Positions 11,706-23,706 of a stretch of 64,000 nt of DNA are shown piece by piece. The notes beneath the pieces were generated by a model. The model was not told the DNA's origin. It saw nothing but the letters and a program-made list of their open reading frames with translations, and ran no database searches. Source of the DNA: Biscogniauxia marginata (taxonomy: Eukaryota; Ascomycota; Sordariomycetes; Xylariales; Xylariaceae); assembly GCA_022695795.1 (NCBI GenBank), contig MU404147.1, positions 62,001-126,000 of the forward strand, read 5' to 3'. Positions within the stretch are counted from its first letter, which is position 1; each line of letters begins with the position of its first letter. The translations under genes were made by a program, and so were the position numbers.

Positions 11706-12335
11706 ATGTTAGTTAACGGAATTTCTAAGTTAAAAAGTAAACCTAAAAGTTTTATTATTCGTTAAAAAGACATTATTTAATTAATTCACGATTTGGGGTT
11801 TAAAGTTATACCTTGTCGTTTTTGTTTATAAGAAGGATTCTCGTGTGAGAAAGTCGAAAATAGTTCGAAGTGTGAGAAGTGTTTAAAAGCTAATCGCATA
11901 TCTTGCGATAATAGCAATTTATTTATGGTTTCTCTTTAAAATATTTATAAGAAAAAGGAGCGATTAAATCGTGAGGAGGCCCTCGTAAAGAATAATTTCC
12001 TGGAATTTTAACGTAAAATAAATAAAGCCGCCGCCCGCCTTATCCGGTTATAAAAGTAATATGCATAGTTATGTAAATGTGGAGTTAAAATGATTTAATG
12101 TGGTTTTTAAAGTTTGAATTAATTGGAGAAATAAAAGCGTTTAAAGGAGGAGCAGGCTAGACTAGAAGTCGAGTAGCGTTTGTTAGCCGAGTAAATTAAT
12201 GCTGTTTTTAAGGTCGCCCCTTTTTTCGACCTGTCTCTTCTAGACTAGGATCTTGACCTTCGGGCCCTTCTAGCCGATCTGGGTTCTAACGGTGAAAGTT
12301 CGCAAGCTTTTTCGTCAGGTTTTTTAGGTGTTTAA
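11706..12335 (+). pseudogene. Antisense cysteine-rich ORF of copy C (degraded)
   Basis: This plus-strand frame of 210 codons starts at the ATG at 11706 and runs opposite to pol, ending at the edge of the chromodomain. Its in-frame stops are TAA/TAG placed where Gln would fit. The pattern is V-I-P-C-R-F-C, then S-C-E-K, then K-C-E-K-C, then I-S-C-D, followed by a charged helical stretch and a C-terminal segment F-D-L-S-L-L-D that is also present in copy B. The layout suggests a small zinc-binding plus coiled-coil protein. Sequence differs from copies B and D well beyond transitions, so the frame diverged before the copies were mutated. Confidence 0.65.
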
Positions 12336-15300
12336 GAGGTTTTTATATATTTTCTTTTAGTGGGTAGCCTTTTTACTTAATAAAATACTGTAGTTAACTT
12401 TTAACTTATTTTAAATTTAATATCTTTTTTATTTCGTATTTATTAGGGTTTTTTTTAAATTTTAGTTGGTTTTTTAATATAACGTTATTTAATGCTGGTT
12501 TTAAAAGTAAAATATGAAATACAAGATGTATTTTAAATCTTTTTAGTAATGCTAGTTTGTAATTGATTTTCGAAATAACTTTTTTAATTTTATATGGTTT
12601 TAATTTCTTGAATTTAAGTTTTTCGTTAAGTCGTTTTATTTTAATTTAAGGTGTTTTTAATGTTACGTTTTATCGTTAATAGAGTAAGTAAATTATGTTT
12701 TTTCTTTTAAGAATTGGTTTTTTAATTCTTTTTTTATTATAATATTTTGTTATTTTGTTTTAAATGAATTGTAATTCTTTTTGTAATCGTTGTTATATTA
12801 CCTAGATCTTTTTAGATAGTACTTTTGCTTTCGGGGCTTTTGTTTCGACTTTTAGTGCTTTCGTGAGTTCGATCGATTGTTTTTAGACTTCCGCCTTTTA
12901 CCTGTATACTGCTTCGTGTAGTGATATTTTTATATCTTCGTTAATCGAAGTGTTATATGCTATTTAGGTTATTAATAGTAATTTTATTTAATTGTTTATT
13001 TCTTAGTTAATATAGCTTCGTAGGTATTATTTTATTGTTTAGTTTAATCTTTTTATTTATTCGTCGGTTTAGGGATAATACGTTATAAATAATTTTTGCT
13101 TAATTCTTATTTGTTTTATTAAGCTAGTTTAAAATTTTGACGTGAATAACTTGTCTTTATTTAAAATAACGCGTTTTAGTAGCCCATATTTGTTAATATA
13201 CTTTTTTAAGAAATTAAAAGCTAATTATTTTACTATACTTAATTCGTTAAATAATAAGAAGTAGGCGTATTTCGTGAGTTTATTAACGATTACTTATATA
13301 TTATTATAAGGTACTCCTATAATAAGATCTTTTAACTTTAAGAGTTTTATTACGAAATCCCATGTAATTATATGCCACGTTTTATTAAGTATCTAGGTTA
13401 GTTATAATAGTTTATATGGTTTATGTCGTGATGCTTTAGCCTTATTATAGATGTTATAATTCTTTATAATTCTTTTAATTGTTTATTATATTCCTAGAAA
13501 GTCGAATTTTTTCTAAAGTCGTTTTATTGTTTTAAAAATCCCTTAGTGGCTATATAGAGGATATTTGTGAAATTCTTTGACGAATTTGTTTTATACTTGT
13601 TTTAGTATATATACCTTTTCCTTATACGAGAGAAGTTCGTTATTAAATCTTTATTAAAACTATAATTGTTTTTCTCTTTAATTATAATTTTCCTTAAAAC
13701 GTTGTTTTTAGTTTTTTATGTTGATTTACATATAAGTTAATATAACTAATTTGTTATTTTGTTGTTTAAATATCTAGATATCTCTTTTGTTAATTTTTAA
13801 TTTATAATCTCTTTTTTTGTTAAGAAGATCTACTTAGATATTTTCTTTTCCCTTGATATACTGGATTTTAAAATTGAATTTAAATAGGAAAATTATTTAA
13901 CGCTCGTGTCTTTAATTAAGCGTTTGTGTTATTATAAATCGTGTAAAGTTCTTATAATTTAAATAAATATTAATAGGTTCTTTGGTTCTGCTAAGCCATG
14001 GTTCCTATTTTTTTAGTGTTTTAATAACTATTAATAGTTCTTTGTTATAGATCTAATAGTTTAATTTAGCATTATATAGTGCTTTAAATAGGTACGCGAC
14101 TAAGTACCATTTTTTATTATCTTTTAATTGCTCCAAGACTGCTTTAATGACGAAATTTAAAATGTTTATCTTTAGTTGTTTCTTTTTATTTTCATTTAGA
14201 AGTTTATATATAACTTTACTAGTTATAACTTCCTTTAATTATTAAAAAGCCTGTTTAGCTTCTTTAGTGAAATGAAAAGCCTTTTTTGTTTTTATTAAGG
14301 TAGTTAGTTCTATTAATGGTTTGGCGATATACTTAAAATCTTTAATGAGTTATTTAATATAGTTAATAAAGCCAAGAAATATACGTATATTTATAACACT
14401 CTTAAGTTTTAGCTAATTCTTGATTATTGCTATTTTTCCTTTTTAAATGCGGATTTCTCTTGGATTTATTATAAATCTTAAATAGTTTAGTTTTTTGATA
14501 TGTTATTTACTTTTAATCGAATAAATAAGTAGGTTTGCTTTTTCTAGGGCTTTTAATACTTGCTTTACATGTTTTTTATGCTTCTTCTCGTTTTCTAAGT
14601 AAATTAGTATATCGTTTAGGTAGATAAATACAAATTTATCTAGAAACTTGCGAAGAACTATTATAATCATATGTTGAAATATAACGGGTGCGTTAATAAG
14701 TTTAAATGGTATAACTTTATATTTATAATATTTATATATTATTCGAAAGGTTATATATTATTTGTGTTCTTTAGTTATTTTAATTATATAGTATTTATCG
14801 TGAAGGTTTAATGTTATAAAGATTTAGGCCTTGTTAATTTGTTTTCTTATAAGTTTTATTAGTGGTAATAAGTATTCGTTTTTCTTGGTTATTTTATTAA
14901 GGTGTTAGTAATTAATTACTTGTCGCTACACTAGGTTTCCTTTTTTATCGATATGTTACTTCCCGTTTTTATTAACTTTAAGTACTATAATTGCTAGGTA
15001 TCTTAACAAGGATTTAAATTCTCAAATATATTCTTTATCGAGATCCTTTTAAATTCCCTTTTATAATGCTTTTTATTTTTCTTAATTTATAAAATATATT
15101 AAGAATAATTTTAACTGTTTTCCCTCTTTAAAGTAGATTTAGTGATTTTATTAATTATGTTTTAATAATTCTTTTTTTGTTTTATTTTTAAATAATTTAT
15201 AGAAACGAAGGTATTCGCGTGATACTCTTTTCGTTAGATTTTTAGGCTTAGTTACTCGAATTATATAAGCGATATGTTTCGTTTTTGCATTCGTTTCTCT

Positions 15301-18228
15301 AGAGTCACTTGCGGTATTTATTTTGTAACCCGTAGTGGTTGACTCCTCTTGTTTTTAATTTTAATAAAGCGTGTTTATCTCGAAATTTATTTATAAATTA
15401 CTTCTTTTAAGCTAATTTATTCTTAAAATCATGTCGTGATTTAATATGTATATAATATTAAGGATAACTTATTTAAAATGCCTTTAAATAGTTATTAAAA
15501 AAGGAATTGTTTTTCTTAGTACTTTACCATTTTCGTAACTAGATATGTTTCCTTTAAAGTTTTATAGTTTATATAGATTTTATTTATATACTTATAGTAT
15601 TTTGTCTTTTTAAGTTATCTTTATTAAGATATAGCTTTTATTTACTTTTAAATTTATTAGGGCTTTATACTCCTTTTTATTATACCTGACTTTAGTTATA
15701 ATAGTGTTATTAAGTCTCGATTAGATTTTATATAAGGACTTGTTATTTATGGCTTTTTGCTGCCTTACTGGCGAGAGCCTTTGCCGTTTTTTGGTTTTCC
15801 ACGTCCCTTCTTTTTTGGTTTTTTTTTAGTTGTTATAACCCGGATGTCTTTCCATTTTTGGGCTTTCATAGGAGCGTATTTCTAGTAATCATTATTTAGA
15901 TAGTTTCTTTAATTACCCTTTACATAGTAGGGGGTAAAAGGTTTATCTTTTATATAAAACCTTGCACATTAAAACTTTAATTCTTTTTCGAGGGCCCTTT
16001 TATAACTTAAATCTATTTTATTAACTTGGAACTTTTTAAAGTTTTAAATTATTCTTAAATAAAATAAATAATTATTAAGTTTGCTTATTAAAGGTATCTC
16101 GATATTTCTTCTTAGGTTTATATTAATTTTTAGAAGTTTTCCTCCTTTTTTAAAGTATGTTTTAATAATTTATTTATAGCCTTATTTAGTCGCATATGTT
16201 TTTACTTATTGCTTTATTAAGTGCTTTTTTATAAAGCCGAATAAACTAATGTCGTATTTAGTTCGTTTTTCGAGTCATTATAAAAGATGTAATCCCTTTT
16301 ATAATTCTTATAATTCTTCCTTAATCTCGTTTTCTTCGAAACCTGCTTTAAGTAAGTCGTGTACGTCGCATAATACCGAGGTATAACATATATAACCTTT
16401 AGTAATTGTTTTGTTACTTTTTTCAAAATCGAGGTAAAAATAATATACTTAAGAAAAATATAGCTAACGTGAGGTATTATCGTAAATACACTTATTTTCT
16501 TTTATGTCGTTATTTTCTAGTTTTTAAGGATAATAACTAGCTTTATTCTTAAAACTTTTATATACTTAATAAGCGTTATTAATATAAAAGCTTTAATATA
16601 ACGATGTATATTTCCTTGAGCTTTAATAGACATTATAGCTATTATTTATATAAAACCTCTAGTTTAAGCTATTATACTGGCTTTTTCCCTAGTGGGTTTT
16701 GCATTTGTCGTTTTTATAGTGGCTTTAATGTAGATCACCATAATTTAACTTAATTCTTAAGTCGTATCCTAGCTTATAGTTATTATACACGTATAGTAAT
16801 TCGCTTTCGTTATATCTTTATCTAGCTTGTTTTAGTGTAAGATATCTTAAATACGAGTAGTTATCCTTTAAATAGTCCTTATAATTAACTTAATAAGATC
16901 TATAAATTCCTTTTACAAAGGTCTCCTTAATTTTTTTTACTTTAATAATACTAATAATAAATACTTGGTTTATTTCTTCGTTATTTTCGAATTAAACCTT
17001 TACTTTAACGACTTTTTTCTTGGGTTAAGAAATCTCTCTTATTTTTAGTTTTTGTTTCTTAGGATTTCGGCACTTGTTTTTATAATGTCTTTTCTTTTTA
17101 TAATTAAAACATTTAATAGTTAATTTGTCTCGTTTCTTTTATTTCTTTTAAACAATGTTAATTTTAATAAGGTTTAACTTAGTTTTAATGCTTTTCCTGG
17201 TTTCGGTACCGCTTCTGTGATTTCCTCCCTTCAATTAATCGCTATTTCTTCGTTATACTGTCTTTTTCTTTTTAAAGTACCGTTCGAAATTCTTATTATT
17301 AATAATAATTATCATTATAACGTAGTTATTAAACTTTTCTAGGTTTTTTTCTTTATATAGGTTTATTTTATACAACTCATCCTTTATATAGTCCTTTAAT
17401 CCTTAATAAAATAAATAATATAGGTTTTTAATAAGTAATTATAACTAGCTTACAAGTTTTTTAAATTTAATAGCGTAATTTAAAGCCTTTTTATTTTGTC
17501 GTAATTTATAAAGTCGAGTTTCGGCTTATTATTTAAGGATTAAATTGCTAAATATAGACCTAAGTTATTTTTTAAACTTTTTATAATTTTTGAAGACTTT
17601 CTTCGTGTTTTTTTAAGCGTTTAATCCGTTTTTTAAATGATTTTTTAACACTAGTTAAAACCAGGTTAAGGCGGTTCCGGCGAGGAGTTAGGATACCGTG
17701 AAAACTTTTTATTCCTTAGTAGTAATCGTTTTATGGTAGAACCGTAAATAAGTTCTAACCTGAATTAAAAATCTTTTTAAATCGCTTAACCCATTATATT
17801 TACTAGGTGTAATTAGTTTAAAACCCTTCATATCGAGGGTTGTTATATTGTTTTTATCGTTTAAGTTATTAGGATTATTATTATTTAAAGGTGGTTATTT
17901 ATCTTTAGGAGGTAGGGGTTATTTTATTTATTTATCTTCTTTTTTAGGTATTTCTTCTTCCTCCTTTTCTTCTTCTTTAAATGATTCTTCTTACTAAGCT
18001 TCCGAGATGTTCTCTTGTAATTCTTTTTTAGCTACAACTATAATGAACTCTTGTATTAGTTCCTTTAAACCTTTTAATTATACCGTAAAAGGATTTAAAG
18101 TTTTTATTTGAGAGCTTATTAACTATTGTTTTTTTACTTATTTCTTTTCTTGTTACTCTCTAGTTTTAAGGGGCATGCTTATCCTGGGACTGTTCAACTA
18201 AAAGTCCCTTCTCCTGAACCAATATCAA

Positions 18229-18252
18229 GCACTAATTAAGGAGCTATCAAAA
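18229..18252 (-). promoter_or_regulatory. Presumed primer-binding region of copy C
   Basis: The minus strand right after the LTR terminus reads TTTTGATAGCTCCTTAATTA. The same sequence, RIP-mutated, follows the LTR of copy A near 3480-3499. It lacks the TGG expected for priming by a tRNA 3' end, so the primer cannot be named. An unusual primer (internal tRNA fragment or self-priming) is possible. Confidence 0.35.
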
Positions 18253-18388
18253 TGTGACACTTAGAAGAACTTGTCTGTAAGCATTATGCAATATCTTGCG
18301 GTAGTCGCGCGTGGTGTGAAACTCAGCCTTATATCATGGAATGACCTCAAAACCAGTATCCACTAGAGGGGGTTAAGAACATTATATA

Positions 18389-20026
18389 CTATCTCAAACT
18401 ATGTACATCACAGAGGTAACTAGCCGTAATAGTTGCGTAACCTGTTATCCGCACGCGTATTCGCGCTCGAGTCTCGTTAACACTGAGGTGATAATTGAGA
18501 ACTGCTTTATAACATCCGTTATTCCTTGGCCTCCCTCGTTGCCTAGGTATATCCGTCGTATCCGTTCTCATAGCCCTTGCATTCCCGGCCCCAGCCCCGG
18601 CGGTATTCCTCGCAGGTTTCTTCCCCACGGTAGAACGCATGCTTGGTCCATTCTCCTTCTTCGGATGTTCCCGTTGTCTCGGCCGAGTCTCTGTCTTCCC
18701 CTCTGCTGAGCCTTGTGCAGGGACGGGTCTTGGCTTAGTACGACGAGTCTCTCGTGAGGCAGGTGCTGCGGTCTTTGGTGCTGCTCTGCCCCTTAGTCTC
18801 TTGTTCGGCGCCGTTTGTAACGGTAGAGGTTCTGCGGTGCGTTTCATACCGGCGATCCTGGCACTGCGTCGGGGCGGTGGTAGGAGGGGTTGATCCTGGC
18901 CTTGGGCCCTGTCTACTCCGTCCTACGGTTCGTGCTGATGCAGGCGCTGTTACTTCCGCGGTGGAGGCCAAGAAGTATCTTGTTGTGGTTCGTATTGGGG
19001 TTCTCCGGATGCCTCGCGCTCTTCTGGGCGTGCCTCTTCGTGCTCTACTGCCGATGGCGGGCCGAAGAGACCAATTGGCTCCCCCCCTGGGAAGAATTTT
19101 TCCAACAAGAATTTGATGGTAGGGTCAACCGGTGGTTCGAACCCCTCAGCTTTGGCTTTCTCTAGCCTCTCAATTCTTTCTTTCTCGCTTTTTCTAATTT
19201 CTGCTTCATTGTCTGTCATCTGCCCAGGAAAGTATGGCCACACGTCTTCCTTTTCTATGACCCAGAATCCCTCGGGCTGTTCGGATCTCGGGAGCTCAAT
19301 AGTCTCTAGCTCATCGATCTCAGAAGGGGTAAACTCCATCTCCGTCGTGGCGTCAAGCGGGCTGTCTTTTATGTTATGTATAGGGGTAAGGTCTTGAGGT
19401 TCCGGGGATGGTGACTCGTGCCTCCACTTCCAAGACGTGACCATCTGGGTCCTGTTAAACTCGTCCCTCCAGTCACCACGCTCCTTCCACCACTGAATGA
19501 CTTGGCCCTGGACGGAGTGCGGGTAGCGCCTCTGATCAGCGACGGAGAGGCGACCATACCTCTCTTGCTCCTCGCCTAGCTCAATCTGAAATACGAACCA
19601 CGGCCTGGAGATTAAGAATGCCTCGGCGTCGGCAGCGCTTGCATCTGGTCCGATGCGGGACCGCGGTATAAGGGGGGCATACTCGCCGCGCCGCAGGTTC
19701 TGGCGTAATCGCAAGGCGGGTGCAATAATCTCACGTGCAGTTTGGTACGGGTCATCTGCCCACCCCTCGGGCTGCCACCACCACGTCCACCTGCAGAAAT
19801 TGTCGCTGGGTTGCACCTTGCGCCCAGCAAAGCCCCATTCAGAATTCCAAACGCCGAGTTTCTCCCAGCGACGCTTGACGAGATGACGAACGATCACACC
19901 CCGTCGCCGAGAGCCATTAAGTCTTCTAAACATCTCAGGTAGCGGACCGCGACGGCTCTCGAGCCGGTAGTACTCCCGTTTCGCTTCAGTGTAATAGAAG
20001 TGTTCGGGACGTGCGCTCTTGCACAA
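18389..20026 (-). CDS. AT-hook-containing hypothetical protein, 5'-truncated
   Basis: The coding sequence is deduced as complement join(18389..18857, 18954..20026), about 513 residues, with no ATG at its 5' end. The frame is open up to the AT-rich tract at 20027, so the start or a first exon is missing. The 96-nt intron (18858-18953) has GTAAC...CCAG ends and keeps phase. The N-terminal 200 residues are rich in Trp and Arg (R-R-G-P-L-P-E-M-F-R-R-L, W-W-W-Q-P-E-G-W), the middle is acidic, and the C-terminal 150 residues are basic, Ala/Pro-rich and carry R-Q-R-G-R-P-R, an AT-hook-like motif. It resembles, from memory, expanded families of fungal hypothetical proteins found near repeats. DNA binding is an inference from the AT hook. 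It may be a relic of a repeat-borne or transferred gene. Confidence 0.6.
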
Positions 20027-20553
20027 GATTAAGTTTATTATAAATTTAAAAAAATTATTTATTAAGCTTTTTATAATTATAATAATTATTAATAAACTTG
20101 CTTTTAAGAGTTTTAATAAGCCTTTACTTTTTAAAAGGATAATTATATTTATTTTATACCGGGTAAATAAAGCTATTATATATATATATATCCTATTATC
20201 ATGTTTCTTGTATTAAAGTATAAAGCTTTTATCGAATTATATACCTAATCATATCACCTCAGTTTTACTTACGCGAAACTCTTCCTAGTGCCGGAAGCTA
20301 TGCATCTACAGGACATTCCATTTTAAGGAGTGCCAAGAAATCACGATGCAATATAATTGGCCCTTCTTCGGCATCTCCAACTTCCGTCTCGTACCATCCT
20401 GCCATCGATTGCGGCCCCTTTGCTATTTAGTACGGAGACCAATTCAATTGAAGGGTCCTTGGAGGTTTCCATAACCTCAATTGAAACCATCCAAAGTGCA
20501 TTCACTATTCACATGCAGTACCGATCACGAGGCCGCATATAATTAACCTCATT
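20027..20553. other. AT-rich tract and promoter region of the sterol reductase gene
   Basis: 20027-20220 is strongly AT-rich with a TA microsatellite (20176-20191) and looks like another RIP-affected fragment that truncates the AT-hook gene. 20240-20553 is ordinary intergenic DNA upstream of the sterol reductase start. No gene is seen. Confidence 0.6.
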
Positions 20554-22118
20554 ATGACTTCTCATGCCAAACCCAAGTATGAGTTTGGCGGTCCGTAAGC
20601 ATTCCCCATTCATAAAGAAAGGGGTCTAAAGTTAGAATTGCTGACAAACTCCAGTTTTGGCGCTGCTGCCATCGTCGTTGGCTTACCTGTACTTCTGTAC
20701 TTCTTCACATTCTCCTGCAACGATGTGTCTGGCTGCCCCATGCCTTCTCTACTAGAACCACGTTCCCTAAGCTTGGAAAAGCTGAAGCTGGAAGCCGGAT
20801 GGCCAGAAGGCGGTCTTCGCGACCTCGGCAGTTGGAAAGTAACCGGTGTGGTGCTGGCATATTATCTCGTGAGCTTGACTCTATGGAGAATTCTCCCTGC
20901 TCAGGAGATATATGGTACCAAGCTACCGCAGCATGGTCGTCCGCTGAAATACTACTTTAACGGTAAGTGTAGACATCGTCACGGTGACCTATTAAAACTA
21001 ACATTTATCCACAAGCCTTTTCGTCAACGATTATTCAGCTATTTGCTTGCGCGGTCGGAACCTACATGCAGGGTGCTGACTTTATTGCGTGGACCTATAT
21101 CACCGACAATTATGTGCAACTCCTGACAGCCAACATATTCATTGCTTCCGGCCTTTCTATACTTGTCTATATCCATAGTTTCGGCGTAGACACAAAATAT
21201 CCGAACAATAATCTCCGAGAATTAGCTGTTGGTGGCCATAGCGGAAACTTCATATACGACTTCTACATCGGCCGCGAGTTAAACCCGCGGGTTACTCTTC
21301 CTTTCTTCGGCGAGATCGATATTAAAACATGGTGCGAAATGCGACCTGGCCTGACTGGGTGGATTTTGATTGATCTGGCATTCGTCGCCAAGCAATACCG
21401 TACCTACGGCTATGTTTCCGATAGTATTATCTTCACTGCCATGGTCCAGACCTTTTATATCCTCGACGGCCAGTACTCAGAATCTGGCATTTTGACAATG
21501 ATAGATATTACAACGGATGGCTTCGGTTTCATGCTTTCTTTCGGAGATCTTGCCTGGGTTCCCTTCCTATACACAACGCAGTGCCGGTATCTATCAATAC
21601 ACCCCGTACATCTCGGCTGGTCTGGTGTAACTGCTGTCAGTGCCGTGTTTGCATTTGGCTTGTACATCTTTAGAGCCGCCAACACGCAGAAGAACGTCTT
21701 CCGCACGAAACTGGATGACCGGAGTGTGGCAGGTCTGTCGTACATCCAGACCAAACGTGGAACAAGACTGCTCACGGCCGGATGGTGGGGTATGTCACGT
21801 CATATCAACTACTTTGGCGACTGGCTTCAGGCTTCTCCCTTTAGTCTACCCACTGGGTTGTCCGGCTATACTATAGTTCCAGCTGGGAATGTAGCCGTTG
21901 CTTCGCATGCTCTACACATGCTCGATGGACGCGTAGTGATTCAGGGCAAAGCCAAGGGTTGGGGTCTCCCTTTTACGTACTTCTACGTTCTTTATTTTGC
22001 TATCCTGTTGATCCATCGTGAGCGGAGGGACGATGCAATGTGCTCAAAGAAGTATGGCGAGGACTGGGAGAAGTACAAGAAGATCGTGCGATGGAGGATA
22101 TTGCCAGGAGTTTACTAG
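20554..22118 (+). CDS. erg24: Delta(14)-sterol reductase (ERG24 type)
   Basis: The CDS is join(20554..20594, 20655..20962, 21016..22118), 483 residues, with two introns of 60 and 53 nt. The first exon gives the conserved N-terminus K-Y-E-F-G-G-P, which is lost if the gene is started downstream. It is a multi-span membrane protein of the ERG4/ERG24 family, with the signature G-W-W-G-M-S-R-H-I-N-Y-F-G-D and the C-terminal H-R-E-R-R-D-D-A-M-C-x-K-Y-G...R-I-L-P-G-V-Y. The enzyme reduces the C14-15 double bond of the sterol made by lanosterol demethylase, using NADPH in the ER, in ergosterol synthesis. N-A-F-S-S-T right after the second intron supports the chosen splice site. ERG24 fits better than the ERG4 C-24(28) reductase, but the paralogue cannot be settled without alignment. 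It sits beside a repeat block, unlike a typical housekeeping locus. Confidence 0.88.
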
Positions 22119-23613
22119 TTCTTCAATTATGTAGTGGGACTGTAAACGATGGCCAGTGCTGTGTTCCCTATACGGCTAGTTTACATTGGGTTTCCCAGCT
22201 GCACCACGTCAAAGATTGTGTTGAAGGCTCTTCCTGTATTATTGTTAGGAACTACCTCGTCATAAAAAAATAAAGAAAGTGCATAATGGCGACCTATAAC
22301 ATAATGAAATAGTACATACTGTCTAGGAGGAAGGAGACGGCGATGCCGATGATCAATATCACTATGTGACCCGAAGCTAATATTTCAACCTAGCTTTGAG
22401 TCCCCCTCAAATGTCTCAGACACAAGTACCTTCTATGCGTCGTTCAAACGCCTAAATATCTTCAGTGGTCTTCCAAAGACCTTTATATACTGTGTAAGAC
22501 CGAGCCTAGCTTATGGGGAAATGAACCACAAGTATCCTGGTCTCGTGCCAACGATTTCGCTTGAGAATTTTCATCGAATAATATCTTACGATGCTCAATC
22601 CGATGTGACCACAATGGTCTTCAACTATCTATTCCCTTTACATTACAATCCAATGGTTCGGTCCACTTGTTTGATAGTAGTTCAACTAACTTAGAATCGA
22701 CAGTTCGACTCATTATGCTTTTTACATCATATGAGGTCCCGTTGTAAACAATAGGGACACTTGGATGACGCCAGCAGATAGGCGAGGGTTTATATCAGAA
22801 GCCTTCATGGGCAACAAAAGTGGAAATACACGGCAGGGTGGCTGGACCAACCTCTTCCTATTTGCCTGCGACAGCCAATCCTGGCGTCGCATGACAAATA
22901 GGATGTCACTTCATACTCTTCTAGCATAACAATAATTCTAATCATATGACAACCAGCAGCTCCAAGGAGCTTATTTCAAGGTCAGGGGCAGAAAATTACG
23001 AAACAGATAGGATGTAATCAGCCATGTTGCTTAGATCTCACGGAATGTATCAGCAGACTTACATGCACTGACAATGAGGTATAAACACTTCTGACCATAT
23101 GTAAGATCACAAAGTGTACTAACTATCCACGTTTAGTGCGAAATCACGAACAACGTATTATTAATGGAATGGTATCTAATGTTACATGGGACGAAAATAA
23201 CTCTAGTAGTCGTACTTCGCAATGACTAGCTCTTGTCAAACTTCCTAGATGTTCAATTAGACTACTACATAGCACCTGGACCGGGGAAAGCCGGCTGCAG
23301 GATAATCAGGGGTAAGGAAAAGATCTCCTTCCGCATACGGCGACTTCCTAGCTTCTAGACCCTTCCCATGTCCACCTTCTCTAACCTTGAATGATCGACT
23401 GGTATCTATTTTTGACTAAGCCTGCTCTATTGCTAGGTAAATCAGGCGGAGCTAGCTGTTCGTACACCAAACACAGTCAGATTGCACCCTAGTTATGTAC
23501 ACCTCTGTGTCCTTGGTAACGTAGCTTGTCGGGATTAGCTTAAGTATCCATCTTGCGACACTTCGCACATAAACACAATTCTAAGTGAAGAGCCAGGATG
23601 ACTATTCCAGGGG
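22119..23613. other. Intergenic, no gene seen
   Basis: This gap of about 1.5 kb separates the sterol reductase from the GH55 gene. No frame with recognisable protein features is present on either strand. A T-rich 3' flank follows the sterol reductase, and the right end is the GH55 promoter. Confidence 0.6.
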
Positions 23614-23620
23614 TATATAA
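23614..23620 (+). promoter_or_regulatory. TATA box of the first GH55 gene
   Basis: TATATAA lies 87 bp upstream of the ATG at 23707 in otherwise mixed-composition sequence, a spacing compatible with a fungal TATA element and a short leader. Confidence 0.5.
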
Positions 23621-23706
23621 CTCCTCTGGTCAGCCTAGCCCATTGCTTGGCAATCAACTTTTAGGTGACGGAAGCTTCCTCTAATCTCATTATCAACAGC
23701 TTCATA

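Larger units (their letters stand above)
11182..18258 (-). mobile_element. Copy C: nearly full-length RIP-degraded chromovirus, minus strand, 5' LTR lost
   Basis: This is the most complete copy, about 7.1 kb. On the minus strand from the right it holds gag (about 18150-17200), a CCHC zinc knuckle (about 17111-17069, with one Cys changed to Tyr), a protease/linker region, and reverse transcriptase (about 15420-14300). The YxDD box at 14622-14611 reads Y-L-N-D. RNase H (about 14200-13900), integrase (about 13720-12600), a chromodomain-like end (about 12470-12350), the antisense ORF (11706-12335), a polypurine tract and the 3' LTR (11182-11603) follow. At the right only TGTGAC (18253-18258) of the 5' LTR remains before unrelated GC-rich DNA. 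Gag-proximal sequence is much less mutated than the rest. Confidence 0.88.

Noticed and set aside
16229..16426. Minus-strand 65-codon frame in copy C
   Set aside because: It is an unbroken scrap of the degraded polyprotein, not a separate gene.
18401..19165. Plus-strand frames across the AT-hook gene
   Set aside because: Overlapping antisense shadows; the minus-strand frame is longer and splices in phase.
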